A DNA stretch of 64,000 nt from Stieleria magnilauensis (GTDB lineage Bacteria; Planctomycetota; Planctomycetia; Pirellulales; Pirellulaceae): assembly GCA_007753675.1 (NCBI GenBank), contig CP036432.1:9054233-9118232 (forward strand), written 5' to 3'. The position numbers and the translations under genes are program-made. Under the pieces are notes generated by a model. That model saw only the letters and a list, made by a program, of their open reading frames with translations. It made no database searches and was not told where the DNA came from. Shown piece after piece: positions 38,967 to 47,762 of this stretch; position 1 is the first letter of the stretch, and every line of letters begins with the position of its first letter.

Positions 38967-39032
38967 TCCCTGGCTGCATCGCAGACAGAGTGCCAACGCA
39001 CCCCAACAGCAAGCAAGATACCTACCCCACCC

Positions 39033-39920
39033 CTAACAATACACGAACCCTTCGCGAGCATAACGCGGGTGTTTCTGAATCGCGGCATGATCGGCGCGCG
39101 AGAACCCCAACCAGGCTCCCAGGCCGGCCAGCACCGCGTCGAGCGCATCACCACCGGGGTCCTGCAGGATCACCCGGCGTCGATGCGACGAAATGTCGAC
39201 GTAGTTCGAAATCGTTTGCAAAATCGTCCGCCGCGTCCGGCGGTGGATTGTTTCGGGCGGCTTCCCGCCGGACTGTTTGTAGCGTTGATGCGGCAGCCCC
39301 AACCGTTTCAGCGTCGACGACGGGCACGCTTCAACCAAGATCGAAGACGCCGGGCCGCGTCCGGCGCGGTGATACTGAAACGGCAACACCAACACATTCC
39401 GATCGTCGGCAAGCTCCGCCAGCACCTCGCGCATGCCGTGGTACGTCTGGTAGATGATCCGGTAGTGGTAACAATCAAACGGCGTCTGGGTTTCCCGATC
39501 CGTGGTCCGGCGAACGTGTTTGGTCCCCAGCACTCGCTCGGTCGTCTCGACCAGCGACAACCCGAACTCCTTGGCCGATCCGACAAACGCGCTGACATGC
39601 GACAATTGGTCCGGCCAGTCGCCCAGCGCTAACTCGATCGGCAATCCGAAGGGAAAATCACAGCCCCAAAACGTTTCCGATTGTGAGGCAATGCGGTCGA
39701 CCAGGTAGCGATTGACTCGGTCGCGGTCGTCGCCGCCGGCGGGCCGGCCCAGGGGTTGCAGTGACACCAGTTGAAAACGGGGGGAGCGATCGGCCAGACG
39801 CAGCGGCGCGGGGGCAGAAAGTTCGGCGATCCAAGCCGTTTTGCCGGACTGGGCGGCACCGCTAAAATCCACACCGATCACGGTCCGAATCGCCGCATCG
39901 GCAATTCGGCGGAATCGCAT
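39033..39920 (-). CDS. DUF429-family protein
   Basis: 295 residues from ATG 39920 ([28 protein letters not shown]). The start VIGVDFSGA and later [36 protein letters not shown] and [13 protein letters not shown] fit DUF429, an RNase H-like fold family of unknown function whose acidic residues (VDFSG, CDFPF, DALDA) could bind metal. The much longer open frame to 41108 is antisense to trpB and not used. It is divergent from trpB, with 90 bases between the starts. Confidence 0.75.
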   Translation of the reverse strand: MRFRRIADAAIRTVIGVDFSGAAQSGKTAWIAELSAPAPLRLADRSPRFQLVSLQPLGRPAGGDDRDRVNRYLVDRIASQSETFWGCDFPFGLPIELALGDWPDQLSHVSAFVGSAKEFGLSLVETTERVLGTKHVRRTTDRETQTPFDCYHYRIIYQTYHGMREVLAELADDRNVLVLPFQYHRAGRGPASSILVEACPSSTLKRLGLPHQRYKQSGGKPPETIHRRTRRTILQTISNYVDISSHRRRVILQDPGGDALDAVLAGLGAWLGFSRADHAAIQKHPRYAREGFVYC

Positions 39921-40010
39921 CGGGCTGGGTTTCGTCGCGTTGACCAACTTGGACGGCCGGGTGAAGATGATGAAGTGACTACGGAAGCATACCTTTTTGG
40001 CAAAACTACG

Positions 40011-41234
40011 ATGAGCAGTGCTCCTTCCCAAGAGCCCGCGACGGCGGCGGTCCCCGATGCGAAAGGCCGATTCGGCGAATTCGGCGGCCGCTTCGTCCCC
40101 GAAACACTGACCCGCGCACTCGATCAATTGGCCGAAGAATACGACTTGGCCAAGAAAGATCCGGAGTTCCAGCGCGAACTCGACGGATTGTTGAAAACGT
40201 TCGTCGGCCGCCCCAGCCCGTTCTACCACGCCCGGCGCCTCTCCGAAGCCGCCGGCGGGGCCCAGATTTGGCTCAAGCGTGAAGACCTCAATCACACCGG
40301 GGCGCACAAGATCAACAACACCCTCGGCCAGGCCTTGCTGACGCTGCGAATGGGAAAAACGCGAGTGATCGCGGAAACCGGCGCCGGCCAACACGGCGTC
40401 GCCAGCGCGACCGCCTGTGCACACTTCGGGTTGCCCTGCACGGTCTACATGGGTGCCGAAGACATTCGCCGGCAAAAACCCAACGTGTTCAGCATGCGGC
40501 TGATGGGTGCGACGATCAGCCCCGTCGAATCCGGCTCGCGAACCCTTCGCGATGCCGTCAACGAAGCGATGCGTGACTGGATGTCCTCGGTCGAACACAC
40601 GCACTACATCATCGGCAGCGTGATCGGCCCCCACCCGTTCCCGATGATGGTCCGCGATTTCCAAGCCGTGATCGGACGCGAAACGCGCGACCAGTCGCTG
40701 GAAGTGTTTGGCAAGCTGCCCGACTGCGTGGTCGCCTGTGTCGGCGGCGGCAGCAACGCGGCCGGGATGTTTTCCCCCTTCATCGAAGACGAGGGCGTGC
40801 GATTGGTCGGCGTCGAAGCCGGCGGGCGGGGCAGCAACCCCGGCGATCATGCCGCCCCCATGACGTTCGGCTCCCCCGGCGTCCTGCACGGCAGTTACAG
40901 CTACGTGATGCAAGACGAAGACGGTCAAACCTGTGACGTGCACAGCATGAGTGCCGGGTTGGACTACCCCGGCGTCGGACCCGAACACAGTTACTGGAAA
41001 GACACCGGCCGCGTCGACTACATCCAGTGCGGTGACGCCGACGCCATGGACGCGTTTGACAAACTCGCACGCAGCGAAGGCATCATCGCCGCCCTGGAAA
41101 CCAGTCACGCGTTGGCCAAGGCGATGAAGCTGGCCGCCGAGATGCCCAAATCCGAAAATCTGGTCGTCTGCCTGTCCGGACGAGGCGACAAGGATGCCAT
41201 GGAAATCGCGCGACTACGCGGCGAAGACTTCTAG
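40011..41234 (+). CDS. trpB: Tryptophan synthase beta chain
   Basis: 407 residues from ATG 40011; a GTG at 39975 would add 12. Diagnostic segments are [26 protein letters not shown] with the PLP lysine (HK), [28 protein letters not shown] (phosphate-binding) and [14 protein letters not shown]. It makes tryptophan from indole and serine with PLP. No trpA or other trp gene is in the window, so the pathway genes are dispersed. Confidence 0.98.
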   Translation: MSSAPSQEPATAAVPDAKGRFGEFGGRFVPETLTRALDQLAEEYDLAKKDPEFQRELDGLLKTFVGRPSPFYHARRLSEAAGGAQIWLKREDLNHTGAHKINNTLGQALLTLRMGKTRVIAETGAGQHGVASATACAHFGLPCTVYMGAEDIRRQKPNVFSMRLMGATISPVESGSRTLRDAVNEAMRDWMSSVEHTHYIIGSVIGPHPFPMMVRDFQAVIGRETRDQSLEVFGKLPDCVVACVGGGSNAAGMFSPFIEDEGVRLVGVEAGGRGSNPGDHAAPMTFGSPGVLHGSYSYVMQDEDGQTCDVHSMSAGLDYPGVGPEHSYWKDTGRVDYIQCGDADAMDAFDKLARSEGIIAALETSHALAKAMKLAAEMPKSENLVVCLSGRGDKDAMEIARLRGEDF

Positions 41235-41328
41235 GCCGACATCGCAACCGCCGAAGATGTTATTCTTTCTAAACTCCGCTGGGACGCCCAACCGCATCTT
41301 GGGAACCAAACTCGAAGACCGCATCGCG

Positions 41329-41586
41329 ATGGAAACCGAAGCCGGCCGCGAATCACTGCGAGTGTGGCGCGACATTTGGCGAAACATGACCGGCGAGCAA
41401 CGGATCGCGAAAGCATTCCAGCTGACCGAAGAAGTGAGACAAGTCATGCGAGCCGGGATTCGCAGCCGGAATCCCGAGGCGAGCGAAGAACACATTCAGT
41501 ATCTGTACGTCAACCAGCTGCTGGCCGCTCACGGTACCTCCCTGGAACAAATCAAACATCAACAAAAGGAAGATCGAACTCGATGA
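41329..41586 (+). CDS. Small conserved hypothetical protein
   Basis: 85 residues from ATG 41329 (METEAGRESLRVWRDIWRNMTGEQRIAKAFQL). The phrase RIAKAFQLTEEVRQVMRAGIRSRNPEASEEHIQYLYVNQLL resembles a widespread small helical family found next to toxin-like or hydrolase genes (Rv0078B-like), but this is resemblance only. It overlaps the following metallo-hydrolase gene by ATGA, so the two are probably co-translated. The open frame extends upstream into the end of trpB; the later ATG is preferred. Confidence 0.6.
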   Translation: METEAGRESLRVWRDIWRNMTGEQRIAKAFQLTEEVRQVMRAGIRSRNPEASEEHIQYLYVNQLLAAHGTSLEQIKHQQKEDRTR

Positions 41587-42284
41587 TCAAACTCACTTGG
41601 CTCTCACACGCAAGCTGGCTGATCGAAACCGCGGGCGCCCGGATTTTGCTGGATCCATTTTTCGCCGATAACCCCAAAGCTCAAGTCTCGGCCGATCAGT
41701 TCGCCGACGCCACCCATGTGCTTGTCTCCCACGGACACGCCGATCACGTCGGCGACGTCGCCGCGGTGCTCAAACACTCCGGCGCCCAATTGATCGCAAC
41801 CTGGGAGATCGCCGAATGGTTCAAAAAGAACCACGGATTTGAAAACGTCGTCGCCATGAATGTCGGCGGCAACGTCGCGCTCGGGGATGGAACCGCGAAA
41901 ATGGTCCCGGCGCTGCACAGCAGCAGCTTGCCGGACGGCTCCTACGGCGGATCCGCTGCGGGATTCCTGCTGAAATTCGAAACCTTCCGCGTCTATTTCG
42001 CCTGCGACACCGCCTATTACAGCGACATGAAATGGTACGCCGGCGGTGCCGATGTCGCCGTGATCCCGATCGGGGACGTGTTCACCATGGGGATCCACGA
42101 CAGCATCGAAGCGATCAAATTGATCGAACCCAAAGTGGTGCTGCCGACCCACTACAACACCTGGCCGCCGATCGAGCAAGACGCCACCGCCTGGGCCAAC
42201 CACGTCATCGCCGAAACCGATTCCAAACCGGTGGTTCTGAAAGTCGGCGAAACCCACACGCTCGAATTGGTCCGCGGCCTGTAA
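41583..42284 (+). CDS. UPF0173-type metal-dependent hydrolase (metallo-beta-lactamase fold)
   Basis: 233 residues from ATG 41583, overlapping the preceding small gene. The fold begins IKLTWLSHASWLIE with the first conserved histidine. The metal motif is SHGHADHVGD (HxHxDH), a later histidine sits in PALHSSSLPDG, an aspartate in FACDTAYYSD and a final one in PTHYNTWP. This pattern is that of the UlaG/UPF0173 group of hydrolases. Substrate unknown. The gene is followed by a strong terminator. Confidence 0.88.
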   Translation: MIKLTWLSHASWLIETAGARILLDPFFADNPKAQVSADQFADATHVLVSHGHADHVGDVAAVLKHSGAQLIATWEIAEWFKKNHGFENVVAMNVGGNVALGDGTAKMVPALHSSSLPDGSYGGSAAGFLLKFETFRVYFACDTAYYSDMKWYAGGADVAVIPIGDVFTMGIHDSIEAIKLIEPKVVLPTHYNTWPPIEQDATAWANHVIAETDSKPVVLKVGETHTLELVRGL

Positions 42285-42306
42285 CACCTGACCGCGACGT
42301 TCAATG

Positions 42307-42340
42307 AAGTAACCCTCCCGTGTGCGGGAGGGTTACTTCA
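42307..42340. terminator. Perfect 15-base hairpin between convergent genes
   Basis: GAAGTAACCCTCCCG, loop TGTG, then the exact complement CGGGAGGGTTACTTC. It lies 22 bases past the hydrolase stop and faces the convergent Rieske gene, so it can serve both. Confidence 0.8.
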
Positions 42341-42411
42341 CATTCATACCGAACCGACGGCTTAACTTGGTGCCTATGGGGTCGAGCGGGAGGGTTCTCA
42401 GCGCCGAAACG

Positions 42412-42732
42412 TCACTCCGTCTCGATCTCGCGGACCCAGACCTCATCGTTTTCGACCTTGACCTCAAAACAATCCGTTTTGACCCGCGGATTGTCTTCCC
42501 AGGTGCCATCGACGATGCAGAATCGCCAGGCGTGCCAGGGGCACGTGACCGTGGTCCCCTCGACGTGCCCTTCGGCCAACGACGCCCCCATGTGGGGACA
42601 CAGGTCGTCGATCGCGTGCCAGCTGCCGTCTTCCTGACGAAACACGGCGACCATTCGGCCGTCAACCGGGACCGCTTTTCCGCGGCCGATCTCGAAATCG
42701 TCCACTTTGCCAACAGATTCAAATTCGCTCAC
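42412..42732 (-). CDS. Rieske [2Fe-2S] ferredoxin-like protein (NirD type)
   Basis: 106 residues from GTG 42732 (VSEFESVGKVDDFEIGRG); an ATG at 42792 would add 20 residues of no family character. The Rieske ligands are CPHMG and CPWHAW, separated by 16 residues. The small size without membrane or catalytic domain fits an assimilatory nitrite-reductase small-subunit-like or dioxygenase ferredoxin. No partner oxygenase or reductase is adjacent. Divergent from the radical SAM gene. Confidence 0.88.
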   Translation of the reverse strand: MSEFESVGKVDDFEIGRGKAVPVDGRMVAVFRQEDGSWHAIDDLCPHMGASLAEGHVEGTTVTCPWHAWRFCIVDGTWEDNPRVKTDCFEVKVENDEVWVREIETE

Positions 42733-42850
42733 AGCTCGGATGCACCTTGTCTTTTTCGGTTTCTCTTGCGTTGGTAGCCTTGTACCGACCACACTTTAGG
42801 CATTCCACTGAAGACTCACCACACCCGCACACGCGAATCGGCATTTCTGA

Positions 42851-44686
42851 ATGATCAACCATCAGCGACGCAAACTGCTTGAATCCCGCGTTTGGCCGCA
42901 CGTTCAAACACCGGCCCAATACGTCGGCGGCGAACGAAATATCGTTGTCAAAGACCATCGCGGCGTCCGCGGAAAACTGGCCGTCGGGTTTCCCGATGCC
43001 TACACGATCGGCATGAGCCACCACGGATTGCAGGTGCTCTACTCGCTGATGAACCGCCGCGACGATTGGTGTGCCGAACGTGTCTTCACGCCCTGGCCGG
43101 ACATGGAGCAGTTGCTGCGAAAACACGAGATCCCGCTGTACACCCTGGAAACCTTCACCGCGCTGTCAGAATTTGACGTCGTCGGGCTCAGCCTGCAGTA
43201 CGAAATCAGCTCCCCAAACGTCTTGACGATGATCGACCTGGGCGGGATTCCCTTGGAATCGGTCGACCGGACGATGAACGACCCGCTGTTGGTCGCCGGC
43301 GGACCGTGCTGCCAAAACCCCGAGCCGATGGCGGATTACTTTGACGTGATGATCACCGGCGACGGCGAACCCGCCCTGCCGACGGTCTGCGACCTGTGGC
43401 TGGAAATCAAAGAAAGCTACCGCCGCGAGGATGGCACGTTGCCCGACGGCGAAGAAGGCAAACGCCAACGCAGCGACGCCCTGGCCAAAGTCGCCAACAC
43501 GCTCGAGTACGCCTACGTGCCACGGTTTTACCAGCCGACCTACAAAGATGGACGCATCGCGTCACTCCAGCGCGTCCGGGACGACGTCCCCACCACCTTC
43601 GCCCCCAGTGTGATCAGCGACCTGGACGGAATCCCCCTGCCCACCGATCCGATCGTGCCCTACATCGAATGTGTGCACGACCGCATCGCCCTGGAAATCA
43701 TGCGCGGCTGCCCCCACCTGTGCCGGTTCTGTCAAAGCACCGTGATCAAACGCCCGTTGCGAATCCGCGAAGTCGACACGATCGTCGATGCCGCCTGGGA
43801 AAGTTATCTGAACACCGGCCATAACGAAATCAGCATCCTCTCGCTCTCCAGCAGCGACTACCCGCATTTCGAACCGCTCGTCAAACGGCTGCACGAAGTC
43901 TTCAAGCCGCTCGGTGTGAACATCAGCGTGCCCAGCCTGCGCGTCAACGATCAATTGCGATCGCTGCCCCAATTGATCGGTACCGATCGACGCAGCTCGC
44001 TGACCCTGGCGCCCGAAGTCGCACGGGATGACATGCGTGAACAAATTCGCAAGAAGATCAAAAACAGCGACCTGATCGAAGGCTGCCGCAACGCGTTCCA
44101 AAACGGCTTCGACAGCGTCAAACTGTACTTCATGTGCGGTTTGCCCGGCGAACGACCGGTCGACCTGGACGGCATCGTCGACCTGGCCGAAACCATCGCC
44201 ACGGTCGGCAAGGAAGTCAAGGGACGCTACGCACGCGTCACCGCCAGCGTGTCCAACTTTGTCCCCAAAGCCCACACGCCGTACCAATGGAACGGCATGC
44301 AAAGCCGTGAATACTTCCACTGGGCCCACAAGTACATGTGGAGCCGCCGCAAGATCCGCAGCGTCAACATCAAGTGCCACAACGTCGAAACCAGTCTGCT
44401 CGAAGGCGTCCTCAGCCGCGGCGATCGACGCACCGGCAACGCCATCCGTCTGGCCTGGGAACGCGGCGCGCGGATGGACGGCTGGACCGAACACCTGGAT
44501 CCCGATCGATGGTGGTCAGCCATCGAAGACGCCGGCATCGACGTCCAACGACAAGTCCACGAAAAATACGAACTGCTGGACAAATTGCCCTGGGACCACG
44601 TCAACGTCAAATTCGGTCGCGCCTACCTGGAAAAAGAACAAGGCAGAGCCACTGTCCAGCTCGAAGCCCTCGCCAACGCGACGTAG
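42851..44686 (+). CDS. Radical SAM protein of the TIGR03960 type
   Basis: 611 residues. The N-terminal half (residues 30-250) is a cobalamin-binding-like domain, with ADYFDVMITGDGEPALP. The radical SAM core starts with ALEIMRGCPHLCRFCQ, carrying the CxxxCxxC cluster near residues 290-297, and continues with EISILSLSSSDYPHFEPL, RSSLTLAPEVARDDMREQIRKKI and KLYFMCGLPGERPVDLDGI. TIGR03960 proteins are often followed by or fused to a TIGR03936/DUF2344 partner; here none follows. Reaction unknown. Confidence 0.87.
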   Translation: MINHQRRKLLESRVWPHVQTPAQYVGGERNIVVKDHRGVRGKLAVGFPDAYTIGMSHHGLQVLYSLMNRRDDWCAERVFTPWPDMEQLLRKHEIPLYTLETFTALSEFDVVGLSLQYEISSPNVLTMIDLGGIPLESVDRTMNDPLLVAGGPCCQNPEPMADYFDVMITGDGEPALPTVCDLWLEIKESYRREDGTLPDGEEGKRQRSDALAKVANTLEYAYVPRFYQPTYKDGRIASLQRVRDDVPTTFAPSVISDLDGIPLPTDPIVPYIECVHDRIALEIMRGCPHLCRFCQSTVIKRPLRIREVDTIVDAAWESYLNTGHNEISILSLSSSDYPHFEPLVKRLHEVFKPLGVNISVPSLRVNDQLRSLPQLIGTDRRSSLTLAPEVARDDMREQIRKKIKNSDLIEGCRNAFQNGFDSVKLYFMCGLPGERPVDLDGIVDLAETIATVGKEVKGRYARVTASVSNFVPKAHTPYQWNGMQSREYFHWAHKYMWSRRKIRSVNIKCHNVETSLLEGVLSRGDRRTGNAIRLAWERGARMDGWTEHLDPDRWWSAIEDAGIDVQRQVHEKYELLDKLPWDHVNVKFGRAYLEKEQGRATVQLEALANAT

Positions 44687-44752
44687 GTTTCAGGTGTCCT
44701 GTTTCTAACGTTTTCTATGTAACGATATTTGCCGGATAGGCGAAGTCCGTCA

Positions 44753-44834
44753 GGCCCGGAGGGCCGACAGAGTGGATGCCGGTGGCATGAGCCACCGGGG
44801 ATGATTTCAAGGAGTCTCTGAGGCCCAGCGGGCC
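44753..44834. repeat. Cluster of REP-like hairpins downstream of the radical SAM gene
   Basis: Three short palindromes: GGCCCGGAGGGCC at 44753-44765, CCGGTGGC-ATGA-GCCACCGG at 44779-44798, and GGCCCAGCGGGCC at 44822-44834, each near a CGACAnA(A/G) tail. Related hairpins occur around the IS4 insertion site and at 53518-53640 and 56155-56321. Confidence 0.8.
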
Positions 44835-44937
44835 GACACAATTACCCAGCTTTTGGCAATACCCGCAGCTCGCGAGACCGATTGTGCCGGCCTTTCAGGC
44901 CTCCGTGATCGAGGTCTCTCCAATCCGGTGGCTAACG

Positions 44938-46473
44938 CCCAATGCCACCTACTTTGTGGTCATTCGGGTGGTATATCATCGGGCTGCTGTTTTTTTCTTC
45001 GAAGTGACTTCTGGAATTTCGTTGTCTTTTGGCGCCGCGGGTGGGCTATGCGTGGGTAGCTGCGAGGCAATTTTCGATTGGGAAGTTTGCGGCCCGCTGC
45101 GCTCACCAAAGCGCCGTGATAAGCCAGCCTCCATTCCTCCAGGGTCGTAAGCTTTTCACGTAGCAGATGATGCTTGAACGTCGTCCAAACTCCCGTGAAG
45201 CTGAGCTCGCGAGGGTCAACTCGAATCAATTTCGCTGCTTGTTTGCGTAGCTGAGCGACAAGATTATAAGCGATGATCGATCCCATTAGCTCCTTCATCA
45301 CCGTGTCGACACTCTTGGCGCGAATGTTTTCTGTGTCCATCGTCACTTTGACATCGCGGATATCGAACTCCACATCGTAGCGACGAACGTACAGGGCAGC
45401 GGCCGAGTGAGCGTCCGTCTCAAGGCTCGTCACGATCTCCAGCGTGTCTCCATTTTCAAGTTCAATTTGGTGGAGAAAGACTTCGATAGACGTGTCTTTA
45501 CTAAGATCGAGATTGGTTCGGCGGTCCTTCGGTGTCGGCCGCCAAATCAAGTGAAACGTCTTGTACCCGTCCCCTTGGTCGACCAACGTAGCCGACTTGC
45601 GGTACGACCTGAATCGCTGTTTGGTCAGCCGCAGCACGAAGTCTTGATGATGTAATTGGCAGTGGTGGGCGACATTAAAAATCCCAAAACCGCTATCAGC
45701 CAGAACGATCGAGCGTTTCGGGAGTCGTTCAATAATCGGCTTGGCTTGCTCAAGTTCACTTTTGTTGTCCGCTCCGTACATCGGATCGACTTGCGGCAAC
45801 AACGCGCACCCGGTCTGCATTTCATTTGCGACCAGCAATCTCGCAATAGGCCAAACCGTCTCTCCGTGTTGGTTGGACGCCGGCGGGAACGCTTTCTGAA
45901 GTGCTTCGGTCGGAGGAAGCGTGATCGTCGTCCCATCGATAATGAATACACGTCGATCGAGAAAGGCTTTGGGAGCGCGGGAAGCAAGGTGATCGCAGAT
46001 TCGATGGGAAAACTCTTCCACGACAGCGAGCGGAATCCTTTTTCTGGCGGCGTTGTAGGCCGAATTGTTTTCGGAAAGGCGATTCTCTTGAACCCTTCGA
46101 TTGTCAGGCAAAATATCCGTATGATTTTTGAGCAAATCTGCGACGGCATCGGTTAGTGAGATGCCTCCTTCGAGCCGTTGTAAAACGAGTAGCCAGAGGG
46201 TCGGGGCCTGCGTATAGACCATCCGCGCGTTGGCACAATCGTGATCTTCAAAGACCCGTTGTAGTTTGGGTAATTCAAGAAGCTCAGCCAGCAACGCTTT
46301 GGCTTTGCCAAAGCGAGACTCTTCATCGGCACCGAGTGTCGTCGGGTCGACCATGGCGATTCCCAGTCAGAAAGGCAGTAAGTGTAAACTTACCTGCCAG
46401 GCGCAAAAATCGTGCCAAAACCGGGTTTTTGGGACCGCGCCACCCGATAGGGTCCAGAATAGGTGGCATTGGG
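44938..46473 (-). mobile_element. IS4-family insertion sequence inserted in a REP hairpin loop
   Basis: 1536 bases with one transposase gene. Ends are inverted: CCCAATGCCACCTA at 44938-44951 and its complement ending at 46473, followed inward by imperfect matches and then TCGGGTGG on both sides (about 34 bases). It is flanked by direct CTAACG at 44932-44937 and 46474-46479, probably the target duplication. Removing the element and one CTAACG restores CCGGTGG-CTAACG-CCACCGG, a REP-like hairpin, so it landed in the loop. An equally valid reading moves one G into the repeat, giving a shorter TAAC duplication. Confidence 0.85.
44960..46354 (-). CDS. IS4-family DDE transposase
   Basis: 464 residues. 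The first catalytic aspartate is in FIIDGTTITLPPT, the second in SIVLADSGFGIF, and the glutamate lies in the YVRRYDVEFDIRDVK segment, which matches the IS4 signature Y-x2-R-x3-E-x6-K. The C-terminus is Lys/Arg-rich. The frame is intact and fills most of the element, ending 22 bases from its left end, so the element may be active. The related IS1634 group, known for 5-6-base duplications, is the main alternative. Confidence 0.92.
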   Translation of the reverse strand: MVDPTTLGADEESRFGKAKALLAELLELPKLQRVFEDHDCANARMVYTQAPTLWLLVLQRLEGGISLTDAVADLLKNHTDILPDNRRVQENRLSENNSAYNAARKRIPLAVVEEFSHRICDHLASRAPKAFLDRRVFIIDGTTITLPPTEALQKAFPPASNQHGETVWPIARLLVANEMQTGCALLPQVDPMYGADNKSELEQAKPIIERLPKRSIVLADSGFGIFNVAHHCQLHHQDFVLRLTKQRFRSYRKSATLVDQGDGYKTFHLIWRPTPKDRRTNLDLSKDTSIEVFLHQIELENGDTLEIVTSLETDAHSAAALYVRRYDVEFDIRDVKVTMDTENIRAKSVDTVMKELMGSIIAYNLVAQLRKQAAKLIRVDPRELSFTGVWTTFKHHLLREKLTTLEEWRLAYHGALVSAAGRKLPNRKLPRSYPRIAHPRRQKTTKFQKSLRRKKQQPDDIPPE

Positions 46474-46570
46474 CTAACGCCACCGGCATGCACTGTGCCA
46501 GCCCTCCAGGCTTCATCGCGAACAAACATAGAAAACATTAGAACCAGCAACCCCAAGCCTCAGTGTCAGG

Positions 46571-46602
46571 AAACTTGAAACTTGAAACTTGAAACTTGAA
46601 AC
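46571..46602. repeat. Tandem ACTTGAA(A) repeat
   Basis: Four successive copies of a 7-base AAACTTG unit lie downstream of the CDF transporter gene and beside the REP-like region. The same unit forms the hairpin after cysC. Confidence 0.75.
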
Positions 46603-46607
46603 CGCCC

Positions 46608-47528
46608 CTACTCCCCCATCCACGGCTCGATGTGCAGATGCACGTCCCTGACTCTCGGCATGTTGGCCAACAGCCGATTCTTGACTTCGTGCCCGATGCG
46701 GTGGCCTTGATCGACGCTTAACTGGCCGTCGACTTGAACGTGGATCTCGATGAAATACTCCAGCCCGCTTTTGCGGACCCGCAGCTTTTCGATCTCTTTG
46801 ACCTGATCGACATCCGCGGCGATGTCACGCACCTTGGCCACGGTGGCCGCGTCCGCCTGCTGGTCCATCAATTCTGCCGCGATCGCTAAAAACATCTTGG
46901 CGCTGGTCATCATCAACACGCCGCAAACGCACAAGGCCGCGACGGGATCCACGTACGGCCCGAACGCACCCAGGTACGGTGCGGCGAACAAACTGATCGC
47001 GATCGCGCCCGACCCCAACGCGTCGCTGCGGTGATCGAGCGCCGTGGCGCGAAGCGCTGCCGAACCGAGACGGGTGGCGACGTGCGACGTGTACCGAAAC
47101 AGCGCTTCCTTGATCACGCTACAAACCGCCGCAATCACGCCGGCCGACCAGTGCGGGATCGCCTGCACCACAGAGAACTGCCGGATCGTCTCGATCGCCA
47201 AAATTCCGGCGCCGAACATCACCAGCAACGACACACCGAACCCCGCAATCGATTCAGCCTTGGTGTGCCCGTAGGGATGATCGTCGTCTTCTTCCTGCTC
47301 GGCGACGTGCAACGCCGCGCGAACGGCAACTGAACTGGTCACGTCCCCGATTGAATTGACCGCGTCGGCGATCAATGCGGAACTTCGCAAAACCAGCCCG
47401 CCAGTCATTTTCGCAACGACCAACACGATGTTCACGCTCAGCCCCCAGATCGCGGCGCGCTTGGCATCAATGTAAACGCGATCGCGGACCGCGATCGATG
47501 CTTCGTCTCGTGGGGGACTGAGCGACAC
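46608..47528 (-). CDS. Cation diffusion facilitator (CDF) family transporter
   Basis: 306 residues. Six membrane segments lie between 25 and 220; the zinc-site motifs are ADAVNSIGD (HxxxD-like site in helix 2, with N/D in place of H) and DHRSDALGSG in helix 5. A His-rich acidic loop reads EQEEDDDHPYGHTKAE. The cytoplasmic C-terminal domain ends in MPRVRDVHLHIEPW. CDF proteins export Zn2+, Fe2+, Mn2+ or related ions in exchange for protons. Metal preference is not readable here. It is the nearest gene to the right end of the IS insertion. Confidence 0.9.
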   Translation of the reverse strand: MSLSPPRDEASIAVRDRVYIDAKRAAIWGLSVNIVLVVAKMTGGLVLRSSALIADAVNSIGDVTSSVAVRAALHVAEQEEDDDHPYGHTKAESIAGFGVSLLVMFGAGILAIETIRQFSVVQAIPHWSAGVIAAVCSVIKEALFRYTSHVATRLGSAALRATALDHRSDALGSGAIAISLFAAPYLGAFGPYVDPVAALCVCGVLMMTSAKMFLAIAAELMDQQADAATVAKVRDIAADVDQVKEIEKLRVRKSGLEYFIEIHVQVDGQLSVDQGHRIGHEVKNRLLANMPRVRDVHLHIEPWMGE

Positions 47529-47762
47529 GCGAATGCGGAACCAGGAACGGTGGCGGGGAAGGAGGTCAGAACGAAGCCTTATAAGTTACCCGACTTTTTG
47601 CCCGCACGTCGATCCTGCGGCTATCGGTGACCTAGGGTTTCGCGCCATTTCTATCGATTGCCACGCAATGGTGTGCAAAACGAGTGCTCGATCACTTCAT
47701 TCCGACCGATTCCGCGGCAATCCCTGAAATCCGAACGACGCATGAGGGAAATTTATCAAGCC

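Noticed and set aside
39033-41108. A 691-codon minus-strand open frame
   Set aside because: Its first 396 codons are antisense to trpB; only the part from ATG 39920 has DUF429 family character.
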